Positions 44,080-51,696 of a stretch of DNA of 64,000 nucleotides are shown here, in pieces. The notes beneath the pieces were generated by a model. That model saw nothing but the letters and a program-made list of their open reading frames with translations. It was not told where the DNA came from and made no database searches. The first letter of the stretch is position 1; each line of letters starts with the position of its first letter. The translations under genes and the position numbers were made by a program. Origin of the DNA: Lachnoclostridium sp. Marseille-P6806 (GTDB lineage: Bacteria; Bacillota; Clostridia; Lachnospirales; Lachnospiraceae); assembly GCF_900625025.1 (NCBI RefSeq), contig NZ_LR130575.1, forward strand, positions 366,271-430,270, in the 5' to 3' direction.

Positions 44080-46137
44080 GTGGAAATACACATTCTGGAC
44101 AACGATACCATCAATAAAATCGCGGCAGGAGAGGTGATCGAGCGCCCGTCGGGCATCGCCAAGGAGCTGATCGAAAACGCGATCGACGCCGGGGCAACGG
44201 CGATCACCTGCGAAATCCGCGACGGGGGAACGACGCTTCTTCGCGTCACGGACAACGGCTGCGGCATCGCCTCCGATCAGGTCGCAAGGGCCTTTCACCG
44301 CCATGCGACGAGCAAAATTCAAAACGCGGAGGATCTTCATTCCCTTGCGACGCTGGGCTTCCGCGGCGAGGCGCTCTCGAGCATCGCGGCCGTCTCTGAA
44401 ATCGAGATGATCACCAGAGAGCGCGGGAGCCTTGTCGGCGTCCGTGCGGTCAACACCGGACTTGCGCCGAACAACACCGAGGTCATTCCTCTGGAAATCT
44501 CCGAAGTCGGCGCTCCGGACGGCACCTCCGTCATCGTGCGCAATCTGTTCTACAACGTGCCGGTCCGCAAGAAATTTCTTCGCTCCGCACAGACCGAGGC
44601 CGGATACATCACGGAACTCATTGAGCATCTCGCGCTGTCTCATCCGGACATTTCCTTTCATTACCGCGTAAACGGAAAGGAAAAGCTCCACAGTTCCGGA
44701 AACGGTAATCTCCGCGAGCTGATCTACCGTATCTACGGACGGGAAATTTCCAAGACGGTTCTGCCCGTCGAGGCCGCAAGCGAGGACGGCTCTCTGCGGC
44801 TTTCGGGCTTTATCGGGCGCCCCGAGATCAGCAGAGGCTCCCGAAGCTTCGAGCTGTTCTTTGTAAACGGCCGGGTGCTGCAGAGCGAGGTGCTCTCACG
44901 GGCGCTGGAGGCCGGCTACCGGACCGATCTCATGCAGCATCAGTTTCCCTTTGCCGTCCTGTATCTGACCATGCCGCCCGGAGAACTGGACGTCAACGTG
45001 CATCCCACAAAGAAAGAGGTGCGCTTCACGGACAATCAGCGCATCTATCATTTTCTTGACGAGGCTGTGCATCAGACGCTCCATGCAGAGGAGCTGATTC
45101 CAAGGGCCTCGCTCCGCCCGGAAAGAGAGAGGCTTAAAGAGGAGGAAGCGGAGAGGGCCGCTCTTTTCAAAGAGCATCGGGAGCCCTTTGAAGCGCTCCC
45201 GCCGGCGGGACGGGAGTCTGCGCTGCATGAACCCGCATCCGCATACGGAAGCTTCACGGCCCCGGATAAAGGACAGGAAAGCTCAGGCAAAGAAACCGGA
45301 GGCACGGCCAAAGAGCAAGATACAGACGGTTTTCTTTTTGACGACAGCCGCCTTCGCCCGGCGCCGCCCTCCGTTATGCCTGCCTCGGCCCGCGCAGAGA
45401 CAGAACCCGAAGCGAAGACAGGCACCGATGTGAAAGCGGAGTCAGGGGCAGAGACAGAACCGGCAGCCGCAGGAGCGGAGACGATCATGTTCCCCGGAGC
45501 AGATGGGGAAGAAGAGGAGCCCTCGTTCCGTTTTCTTGCGCCGGAAAATGTCCGCCGCTATGAAATTCTCGGACAGCTCTTTGATACCTACTGGCTCATC
45601 GCGTTCGAGGACGAGCTTCTCATGATCGATCAGCATGCCGCCCATGAAAAGGTGAACTACGAGCGCCTCATGAAGCACTTTGAGGAGAGCAGCTTACGGC
45701 CCGCCCCGTCGCAGCAGCTCCTCCCGCCCATCGTCATCAGCTTCGCCGGGAAAGAAGAGGCGGTCTATCTGGAATATGCGGAAATCTTCGCCTCCATGGG
45801 CTACGAGATCGAGGATCTCGGCGGCGCGTCCTACGCGATCCGCGCCGTCCCCATGGAGCTCTACGGAACTGTGCCGGAGGAGCTTCTTCGCGACACCATA
45901 GACGAAATCATGGGAGAAAAGCTCCGGGGAACTCCGCAGGACATTCTCTCCCGCATTGCGACCATGTCCTGCAAGGCCGCGGTGAAAGGAAACAGCCGCA
46001 TGTCCCGCCAGGAGCTGACCGCCCTCATCGACGAGCTTCTCTCGCTGGACAATCCCTACCATTGTCCGCACGGACGGCCCACGATGATCCGCCTGTCGAA
46101 ATACGAAATCGAAAAGAAATTCAAGCGCATCATATGA
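44080..46137 (+). CDS. mutL: DNA mismatch repair protein MutL with endonuclease motif
   Basis: GHKL ATPase partner of MutS. N-terminal motifs are ELIENAIDAGA, DNGCGI and TLGFRGEALSSIA. A low-complexity linker of Glu, Ala and Gly spans about 340-480. The C-terminal domain has DQHAAHEKVNYE (from about residue 517), the metal-binding endonuclease motif of MutL proteins from organisms that lack MutH. The start is GTG with CGGGAGG upstream, 18 nt after mutS. Confidence 0.96.
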   Translation: MEIHILDNDTINKIAAGEVIERPSGIAKELIENAIDAGATAITCEIRDGGTTLLRVTDNGCGIASDQVARAFHRHATSKIQNAEDLHSLATLGFRGEALSSIAAVSEIEMITRERGSLVGVRAVNTGLAPNNTEVIPLEISEVGAPDGTSVIVRNLFYNVPVRKKFLRSAQTEAGYITELIEHLALSHPDISFHYRVNGKEKLHSSGNGNLRELIYRIYGREISKTVLPVEAASEDGSLRLSGFIGRPEISRGSRSFELFFVNGRVLQSEVLSRALEAGYRTDLMQHQFPFAVLYLTMPPGELDVNVHPTKKEVRFTDNQRIYHFLDEAVHQTLHAEELIPRASLRPERERLKEEEAERAALFKEHREPFEALPPAGRESALHEPASAYGSFTAPDKGQESSGKETGGTAKEQDTDGFLFDDSRLRPAPPSVMPASARAETEPEAKTGTDVKAESGAETEPAAAGAETIMFPGADGEEEEPSFRFLAPENVRRYEILGQLFDTYWLIAFEDELLMIDQHAAHEKVNYERLMKHFEESSLRPAPSQQLLPPIVISFAGKEEAVYLEYAEIFASMGYEIEDLGGASYAIRAVPMELYGTVPEELLRDTIDEIMGEKLRGTPQDILSRIATMSCKAAVKGNSRMSRQELTALIDELLSLDNPYHCPHGRPTMIRLSKYEIEKKFKRII

Positions 46138-46163
46138 CGGACATGAAAAAGACGGAGCTTATT

Positions 46164-47147
46164 ATGAACACGGAACTTCGGGCAAAGCCCCCTCTCGTGA
46201 TCATCGCAGGCCCCACGGCCTCCGGAAAGAGTGCCGCCGCGGTCGCGCTCGCGCACCGGCTGAACGGGGCCGTTATTTCCGCGGACTCCATGCAGGTCTA
46301 CCGGGGAATGGATATCGGATCGGCCAAAATCACGGAGGCCGAGAGGAAGAACATCCCGCATTACCTCATCGACTGCGCGGAGCCGGATGAGGAGTGGAAT
46401 GTCGTGCGCTTTCAGAAAGAGGCCGCCCGGACCGTCCGGGAAATCGCAGCCCGCGGGCAGCTCCCGATTCTCTGCGGCGGCACGGGTTTTTATATTCAGG
46501 CTCTTCTCTACGATATTGATTTTACGGAAACGGAGGAGGACGCCGCCTACCGGGAGGAGCTGTCCGCCTTTGCCGCAAAGCGCGGCGCAGAGGCGCTACA
46601 TGAAAGACTCCGGGCCGCCGATCCCGAGGCGGCGGAGTCCATTCATCCTCATAATATCAAGCGCGTGATCCGCGCGCTGGAATTTGTGCGGCAGAGCGGC
46701 GGGCAAAGGATCTCCGAGCACAACAGGGAACAGCGCCTGAAAAAAGCCGCCTACCGGGCTGTGTTTTTTGCTCTCACCATGAACCGGGCCACGCTCTACG
46801 AGAGGATAGACCGCCGGGTCGACCGCATGTTCGGCCAGGGACTTATCGGCGAGGTGACGCGGCTCCGCGAACGGGGCTTCACCGACCGCGACGTCTCCAT
46901 GCAGGGGCTCGGCTACAAGGAAGTGCTCCGCGCGCTGGACGGACAATATTCCATGGAGGAGGCAAAGGAACGCATCCGGAAAGAAACGCGTCATTTTTCC
47001 AAGCGCCAGCTGAGCTGGTTCCGGAGGGAGAGGGATGTGACGTGGATCGACCGGGATGCCTTTCCGGATGAAAACGCCATGCTGGACCGGATGGAGGCGC
47101 AGATCCGGGAGGAGCTCTGCATCTTTTCACAGGAAACACAGGGATAA
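46164..47147 (+). CDS. miaA: tRNA dimethylallyltransferase
   Basis: Adds a dimethylallyl group to A37 of tRNAs reading UNN codons. Walker A-like GPTASGKSAAA starts the fold, followed by ISADSMQVYRGMDIGSAK, HYLIDC and the segment CGGTGFYIQALL. Of several in-frame ATGs (46062, 46134, 46143, 46164), the last has the best ribosome binding site (ACGGAG, 8 nt away) and gives 327 aa, near the family length. The one at 46134 overlaps the mutL stop as ATGA and cannot be excluded. Confidence 0.95.
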   Translation: MNTELRAKPPLVIIAGPTASGKSAAAVALAHRLNGAVISADSMQVYRGMDIGSAKITEAERKNIPHYLIDCAEPDEEWNVVRFQKEAARTVREIAARGQLPILCGGTGFYIQALLYDIDFTETEEDAAYREELSAFAAKRGAEALHERLRAADPEAAESIHPHNIKRVIRALEFVRQSGGQRISEHNREQRLKKAAYRAVFFALTMNRATLYERIDRRVDRMFGQGLIGEVTRLRERGFTDRDVSMQGLGYKEVLRALDGQYSMEEAKERIRKETRHFSKRQLSWFRRERDVTWIDRDAFPDENAMLDRMEAQIREELCIFSQETQG

Positions 47148-47181
47148 AATATTTCGGCATAAAAACCGACAGGAGGAAACG

Positions 47182-48465
47182 ATGTCAGATATTTACGAAC
47201 AATACGCGCTTCTCGGGATCTCGGGCCGCGTGCTTGATTTTGCCGCCCCGGTTCTTGAGACGCTGCGCCCGCGCTTTGCCGAGCTCGACGAGACCGCTGA
47301 ATTCAATCAGCTCCGGGTTATCAAGGCGATGCAGGACGCCCATGTCGGCGAGGCCAATCTCATGGGAACCACCGGCTACGGCTACGACGACATCGGACGG
47401 GAGGGGATTGAAAGGACCTACGCCGGCTTTTTCGGCACCGAGGATGCGCTGGTGCGCCCGCAGATCACCTGCGGCACGCATGCGCTCGCGCTTGCTCTGT
47501 CGGCAAATCTCCGCCCCGGAGACGAGCTGCTGTCCGCCTCCGGAAAGCCCTACGATACGCTGGAGGAAGTAATCGGCATCCGCCCCTCCCGGGGCTCTCT
47601 TGCCGAATTCGGGATATCCTACCGGCAGGCCGATCTGAACGAGGACGGCAGCATCAGCTTTGAGAATATCCGCCGCGGCCTCACGGAAAAGACAAGACTT
47701 GTCGAGATCCAGCGCTCCCGGGGATATCTCACAAGGCCCACGCTTTCCATCGAACAGATCGGCGAGACCATCCGCTTCATCCGCAGCATACGTCCGGATG
47801 TGATCATTATGATCGACAACTGCTACGGGGAATTTACGGAGAGGAGAGAGCCCTCGCAGGTCGGAGCGGACATGGTCGTCGGCTCCCTCATCAAAAATCC
47901 GGGCGGAGGCCTTGCCCCCACCGGCGGCTACATCGCCGGAACCGCCGAATGCGTCGCCAACTGCGCCGTGCGCCTGACCTCGCCCGGACTTGGCAAGGAG
48001 GTCGGCGCCTCTCTCGGCATTCTGCCGTCCTACTATGAGGGCTTCTTTCTTGCTCCGACCATGACCGCCTCCGCGATCAAGGGGGCTGTGTTCGCCGCGG
48101 CCTGCTATGAAAGACTGGGCTTCGACTGCTTCCCGAAAAGTGCCGACCCGCGCTATGACATCGTGCAGGCCGTCACTTTCGGCAGTCCGGAGGCGGAAAT
48201 TGCGTTTTGTCAAGGCATTCAGGCGGCGGCTCCCGTCGACAGCTTCGTCGTCCCGGAGCCGGATACCATGCCCGGCTACGACGCGCCGGTCGTTATGGCG
48301 GCAGGGGCCTTTGTGTCCGGCTCCACGGTGGAGCTCTCCGCCGACGGACCGATCCGGGAGCCCTACACCGCCTATTTTCAGGGGGGACTCAGCTGGCCGC
48401 ATGCGAAGCTCGGCGTGCTCAAGAGCCTCCAATATCTCCTTGACCGGAATCTTATTACTATCTAA
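47182..48465 (+). CDS. PLP-dependent enzyme, methionine gamma-lyase / aluminium resistance family (YnbB-like)
   Basis: A 426-aa Cys/Met-metabolism-type PLP enzyme. The likely Schiff-base Lys is in VGSLIKNPGGGLAPTGGY, and MIDNCYGEFTE holds the Asp that contacts the pyridine ring. The ATG at 47182 follows AGGAGGAAACG; the frame is open further upstream but overlaps miaA. Position after miaA is standard in Clostridia, where hfq is often between them; no hfq is seen here. The family is annotated as aluminium resistance or methionine gamma-lyase, and the true substrate is uncertain. Confidence 0.85.
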   Translation: MSDIYEQYALLGISGRVLDFAAPVLETLRPRFAELDETAEFNQLRVIKAMQDAHVGEANLMGTTGYGYDDIGREGIERTYAGFFGTEDALVRPQITCGTHALALALSANLRPGDELLSASGKPYDTLEEVIGIRPSRGSLAEFGISYRQADLNEDGSISFENIRRGLTEKTRLVEIQRSRGYLTRPTLSIEQIGETIRFIRSIRPDVIIMIDNCYGEFTERREPSQVGADMVVGSLIKNPGGGLAPTGGYIAGTAECVANCAVRLTSPGLGKEVGASLGILPSYYEGFFLAPTMTASAIKGAVFAAACYERLGFDCFPKSADPRYDIVQAVTFGSPEAEIAFCQGIQAAAPVDSFVVPEPDTMPGYDAPVVMAAGAFVSGSTVELSADGPIREPYTAYFQGGLSWPHAKLGVLKSLQYLLDRNLITI

Positions 48466-48510
48466 AATAGGGCTGATCTTCCATCCGCCCGGAGAGCGGA
48501 AAGAGGAGAT

Positions 48511-49188
48511 ATGAACAATATACAGGAACAGCCCTATGAACGCTTTTTGCGCTGCGGCTGCAGGAGCCTCACCGACGCGGAGCTTATCGCGGTGATTCTT
48601 CGCACCGGAACCAGAGAGCACAGTGCCGTGGAGATCGCGCGCACCATTCTCACCGGCGGCGTCCCGTCGGCAGAGCCCGATCTTTCGGTGCTCTATGAGC
48701 TTACGCTCGAGGATCTCATGAAGATCCGCGGAATCGGAGAGGTCAAGGCAATCAAGCTCCTTTGCCTTGCGGAGCTCTCCAAGCGTCTCTCGCAGGCAAA
48801 GGTACAGCGCGAACTCTGTTTTTCCAGTCCGGAGTCGGTCTACGGATATTACCGGGAGCAGTTTCGCCATGAGAAGCAGGAGAGACTGATTCTGCTGCTT
48901 CTCGACCAGCGTCTGTCGCTGATCCGGGAGGAAACCGTTTCTGTCGGCACGGTCAACACCACGCTGATCTCCACCCGGGAGGTCTGCGTCAGAGCGCTGC
49001 GGCGGGGCGCCGTCAACATTCTTCTGATGCACAACCATCCGAGCGGCGATCCCGCGCCGAGCCGTCAGGATATCGAAGTGACGGAGCGCATGGCAGAGGC
49101 CTGCCGCATCCTTGAAATCGAACTTCTCGATCACATCATCATCGGAGACGGATATACCAGCTTCCGAGAGAGCGGATATCTTGTCTGA
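48511..49188 (+). CDS. radC: RadC-family (JAB/MPN) protein
   Basis: A 225-aa protein with an N-terminal helix-hairpin-helix (LMKIRGIGEVKAIKLLCL, about residues 70-90) and a C-terminal metalloprotease-like JAMM site (LLMHNHPSGDPAPS). Despite the name, a DNA repair role is not firmly established. AGAGGAG precedes the ATG. It directly precedes mreB, an order conserved in many Firmicutes. Confidence 0.93.
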   Translation: MNNIQEQPYERFLRCGCRSLTDAELIAVILRTGTREHSAVEIARTILTGGVPSAEPDLSVLYELTLEDLMKIRGIGEVKAIKLLCLAELSKRLSQAKVQRELCFSSPESVYGYYREQFRHEKQERLILLLLDQRLSLIREETVSVGTVNTTLISTREVCVRALRRGAVNILLMHNHPSGDPAPSRQDIEVTERMAEACRILEIELLDHIIIGDGYTSFRESGYLV

Positions 49189-49206
49189 ACGGGGGTAGGA
49201 TTCATT

Positions 49207-50220
49207 TTGATTTACAATACGTTTGCCGTCGATCTCGGCACCAACAACATCAAGATCTACAATTCCGCAGCGGACCGCATCAGCGTTCAGAAAAACATGA
49301 TCGCGGTCGAAAACAGAAAAAACATGATCGCATTCGGCGACTCTGCCTATGAAATGTACGAAAAAGCGCCGGCCAGCATTCATGTTTCCCGGCCGATCAG
49401 CTGCGGTGTGATCGCCGACATCCAGAACATGGAGAAGCTCATGAAGAGCTTCGTCAGCTACGAATTTAAGGGCGCCGTCCGGCCGGCGGATTATTTCATC
49501 GCCATTCCCACCGATGTCACGGAGGTGGAGCGGCGGGCCTTTTATGACCTCATCCGGGACGCGGGCATCCGGGCCAAGAAGATCATGGGCGTCGAAAAAG
49601 CGATCGCCGACGGTCTCGGCATGGGTATCGACGTCAAAAATTCGCAGGGCGTCATGATTGTGGACGTCGGCTACGATACCACGGAAATTTCGATTCTCTC
49701 TCTGGGCGGCATCGTTCTCAGCCGCCTCATCAAGGTCGGCGGACATGTTTTTGACAACTCCATCGTCGGAGCGGTGCGGCGCGAGTTCAATCTCGTCATC
49801 GGCACCAAGACCGCCGAGGGCGTCCGGATATCCCTTCACGAGCTCGGAGAGAACGAGGGACTGGCCACGGTCTACGGGCGCGACATCGTCACCGGCCTTC
49901 CGGTGGAGCGCACGCTGTCCCACGAATTTGTCTCCGCGAGCCTCAAGGAAAATTTCCGCACCATTGTCGACAACATCAAGGTCGTCCTCGAGCGCACTCC
50001 TCCGGAGCTCTCCGCAGACATTTACCGCCACGGGCTGTTTCTCACCGGCGGCGCCTGTCAGGAGGAGGGGCTGGCCGAGGCCATTGCCGAGGAGGTTCGT
50101 CTCAGGGTCAACGTCGCGGAGAGCCCGATCAACACCTGTGCCATCGGACTGTCGCAGGTCATCAAGAAACAGAACTACCGTTCCCTCGCCTATACCATCG
50201 AGGGCATGGGGAGAAGATAG
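49207..50220 (+). CDS. mreB: Rod-shape actin homologue MreB
   Basis: Bacterial actin that organises lateral wall synthesis. Phosphate-1 motif is AVDLGTNNIKIY, phosphate-2 region is MIVDVGYDTTEISIL, and the adenosine motif is LTGGACQEEGLAEAI. The start is TTG at 49207 preceded by GGGGGTAGGA. The sequence is divergent from the common MreB (for example AFGDSAYEMYEKAPASIHVS where most have a glycine-rich GRTPG segment), as in other Lachnospiraceae. First gene of an mreBCD-pbp2-rodA cluster, 18 nt after radC. Confidence 0.93.
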   Translation: MIYNTFAVDLGTNNIKIYNSAADRISVQKNMIAVENRKNMIAFGDSAYEMYEKAPASIHVSRPISCGVIADIQNMEKLMKSFVSYEFKGAVRPADYFIAIPTDVTEVERRAFYDLIRDAGIRAKKIMGVEKAIADGLGMGIDVKNSQGVMIVDVGYDTTEISILSLGGIVLSRLIKVGGHVFDNSIVGAVRREFNLVIGTKTAEGVRISLHELGENEGLATVYGRDIVTGLPVERTLSHEFVSASLKENFRTIVDNIKVVLERTPPELSADIYRHGLFLTGGACQEEGLAEAIAEEVRLRVNVAESPINTCAIGLSQVIKKQNYRSLAYTIEGMGRR

Positions 50221-50237
50221 AGGATGCACTGCCGGGA

Positions 50238-51146
50238 ATGAGCCCTGTTGTAAAACGACCGAAAGAAAAATTTCATCTGCCAGCCAAATATGCGCTCCTG
50301 CTCGTATCGGCGGTCTGCGTCCTGCTGATTGTTCTGACATACTCGATGCCGCTCGCATCGGAGCCGTTCCACCGCACCGCAGGGCTTTTTGTTGTGCCCT
50401 TTCAGAACGGCATCAGCGCCGTCGGGGGATGGATGGTCGGCGAATCGAGGAAGCTCGCCGGGATCCGCTCTCTTCAGGAGCAGAACGAACAGCTCCTGGC
50501 CGAGATCGACGAGCTGAAAACGGCCAACACCACGCTCCAGCAGGAGCGCTATGAGCTGACCCGCCTCCGGGAGCTCTATGATCTCGACGCCAGGTATCAG
50601 GAATATAAAAAAACCGGGGCGCGGATCATCGCCAAGGACTCCGGAAGCTGGTATCACTCCTTTCTCATCAACAAGGGAACGGACGACGGTCTCGCCGTCG
50701 ATATGAACGTCATTGCCGGAAACGGCCTCGTCGGACGCATCACCAGCTGCGGAGCGGACTGGTCCCGCGTCCTCACGATCATCGACGACAATTCCAACGT
50801 CAGCGCGCAGGTTCTCGCTACGGAGGACACTATGATCGTGTCCGGCACGCTCGCCGGGTATGCGGACGGCTCCATCCGCTATTCGCGGCTCACCGACCGC
50901 GCCGATCAGGTAGGAAAGGGAGATAAGGTCGTGACCTCCAATATCTCCAACAAATATCTCCCCGGGATTCTCATCGGCTATATCCGCACCATCGAGCCCG
51001 ACCCGAACAACCTCACCAAATCCGGCTCCATTACGCCGGCGGTGGATTTTGAGCATCTCGACACGGTGCTCGTCATTCTTGAGCGCAAGAAGATTCCGGA
51101 TACCGGTGCAGAGGAGACCGGCATAAAGGAGGCAGACAGTGAATAG
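50238..51146 (+). CDS. mreC: Rod-shape-determining protein MreC
   Basis: Membrane-anchored scaffold of the elongasome outside the cytoplasmic membrane. The 302-aa protein has one N-terminal transmembrane segment (about 17-36), a coiled coil (about 72-116, LQEQNEQLLAEIDELKTANT) and a beta-rich domain with the conserved INKGTDDGLAVDMNVI. It starts 17 nt after mreB and overlaps mreD by 8 nt. Confidence 0.94.
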   Translation: MSPVVKRPKEKFHLPAKYALLLVSAVCVLLIVLTYSMPLASEPFHRTAGLFVVPFQNGISAVGGWMVGESRKLAGIRSLQEQNEQLLAEIDELKTANTTLQQERYELTRLRELYDLDARYQEYKKTGARIIAKDSGSWYHSFLINKGTDDGLAVDMNVIAGNGLVGRITSCGADWSRVLTIIDDNSNVSAQVLATEDTMIVSGTLAGYADGSIRYSRLTDRADQVGKGDKVVTSNISNKYLPGILIGYIRTIEPDPNNLTKSGSITPAVDFEHLDTVLVILERKKIPDTGAEETGIKEADSE

Positions 51147-51696
51147 TCCGTGGCGCAGGCTCCGCACCGCTCTGATCGCAGCCCTGCTGATTGTTCTTTT
51201 CTTTATTGTCCAGACCTCTGTGGGGCGCTACTTTGCCATCGGGGGCGTGACTCCCAATCTGATGATTCTCCTCACCGCTTCACTCAGTCTTGTGTACGGC
51301 GACAGCCGCGGTCTTGTCATCGGCTTTTTCTGCGGTCTTCTGTGCGATATTTTTTTCAGCGAGTATCTCGGCGTCTATGCGCTGATCTATGCCTTTACCG
51401 GATACCTCTGCGGCAAATTCGAGCGTCTGATCTATCCCGATGATCTGAAGCTCCCGCTGATCGCCATTCTCGGAAGTGATTTCGTCTATGGCTTTCTGTG
51501 CTATGTATTTCTGTTTCTGATCAACGGCCGGTTTTTCTTCCGCAGCTTCATGCTGCAATGCGTCCTGCCGGAGATGCTGTACACCCTGCTGTTCGCCCTG
51601 CCGCTGTATCCTCTGCTGCTGCGTATATATCAGAGGTTCATGCGCCCGATTCGGGAAAGTGAGAAAAATTTTGCCGGAAAGAATAGAATTTCTTAA
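51139..51696 (+). CDS. mreD: Rod-shape-determining protein MreD
   Basis: A 185-aa integral membrane protein with about five hydrophobic helices (first about residues 12-28). The conserved GGVTPNLMILLTAS and YGDSRGLVIGFFCGLLCDIFF segments are seen. Start is GTG at 51139 inside the end of mreC, with AAAGGAGG upstream. The stop lies 38 nt inside the following pbp2 gene. Confidence 0.92.
   Translation: MNSPWRRLRTALIAALLIVLFFIVQTSVGRYFAIGGVTPNLMILLTASLSLVYGDSRGLVIGFFCGLLCDIFFSEYLGVYALIYAFTGYLCGKFERLIYPDDLKLPLIAILGSDFVYGFLCYVFLFLINGRFFFRSFMLQCVLPEMLYTLLFALPLYPLLLRIYQRFMRPIRESEKNFAGKNRIS

Noticed and set aside
40804..44691. A 1295-codon open frame on the minus strand, and similar long minus frames (47185-50358, 27835-29790, 16073-18307).
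   Set aside because: They lie opposite well-identified genes (mutS, mutL, mreB and others) in the mirrored codon frame of GC-rich DNA and show no known motif or ribosome binding site.
47148..47181. hfq between miaA and the PLP enzyme gene, as in many Clostridia.
   Set aside because: The gap is only 34 nt, so no hfq fits.
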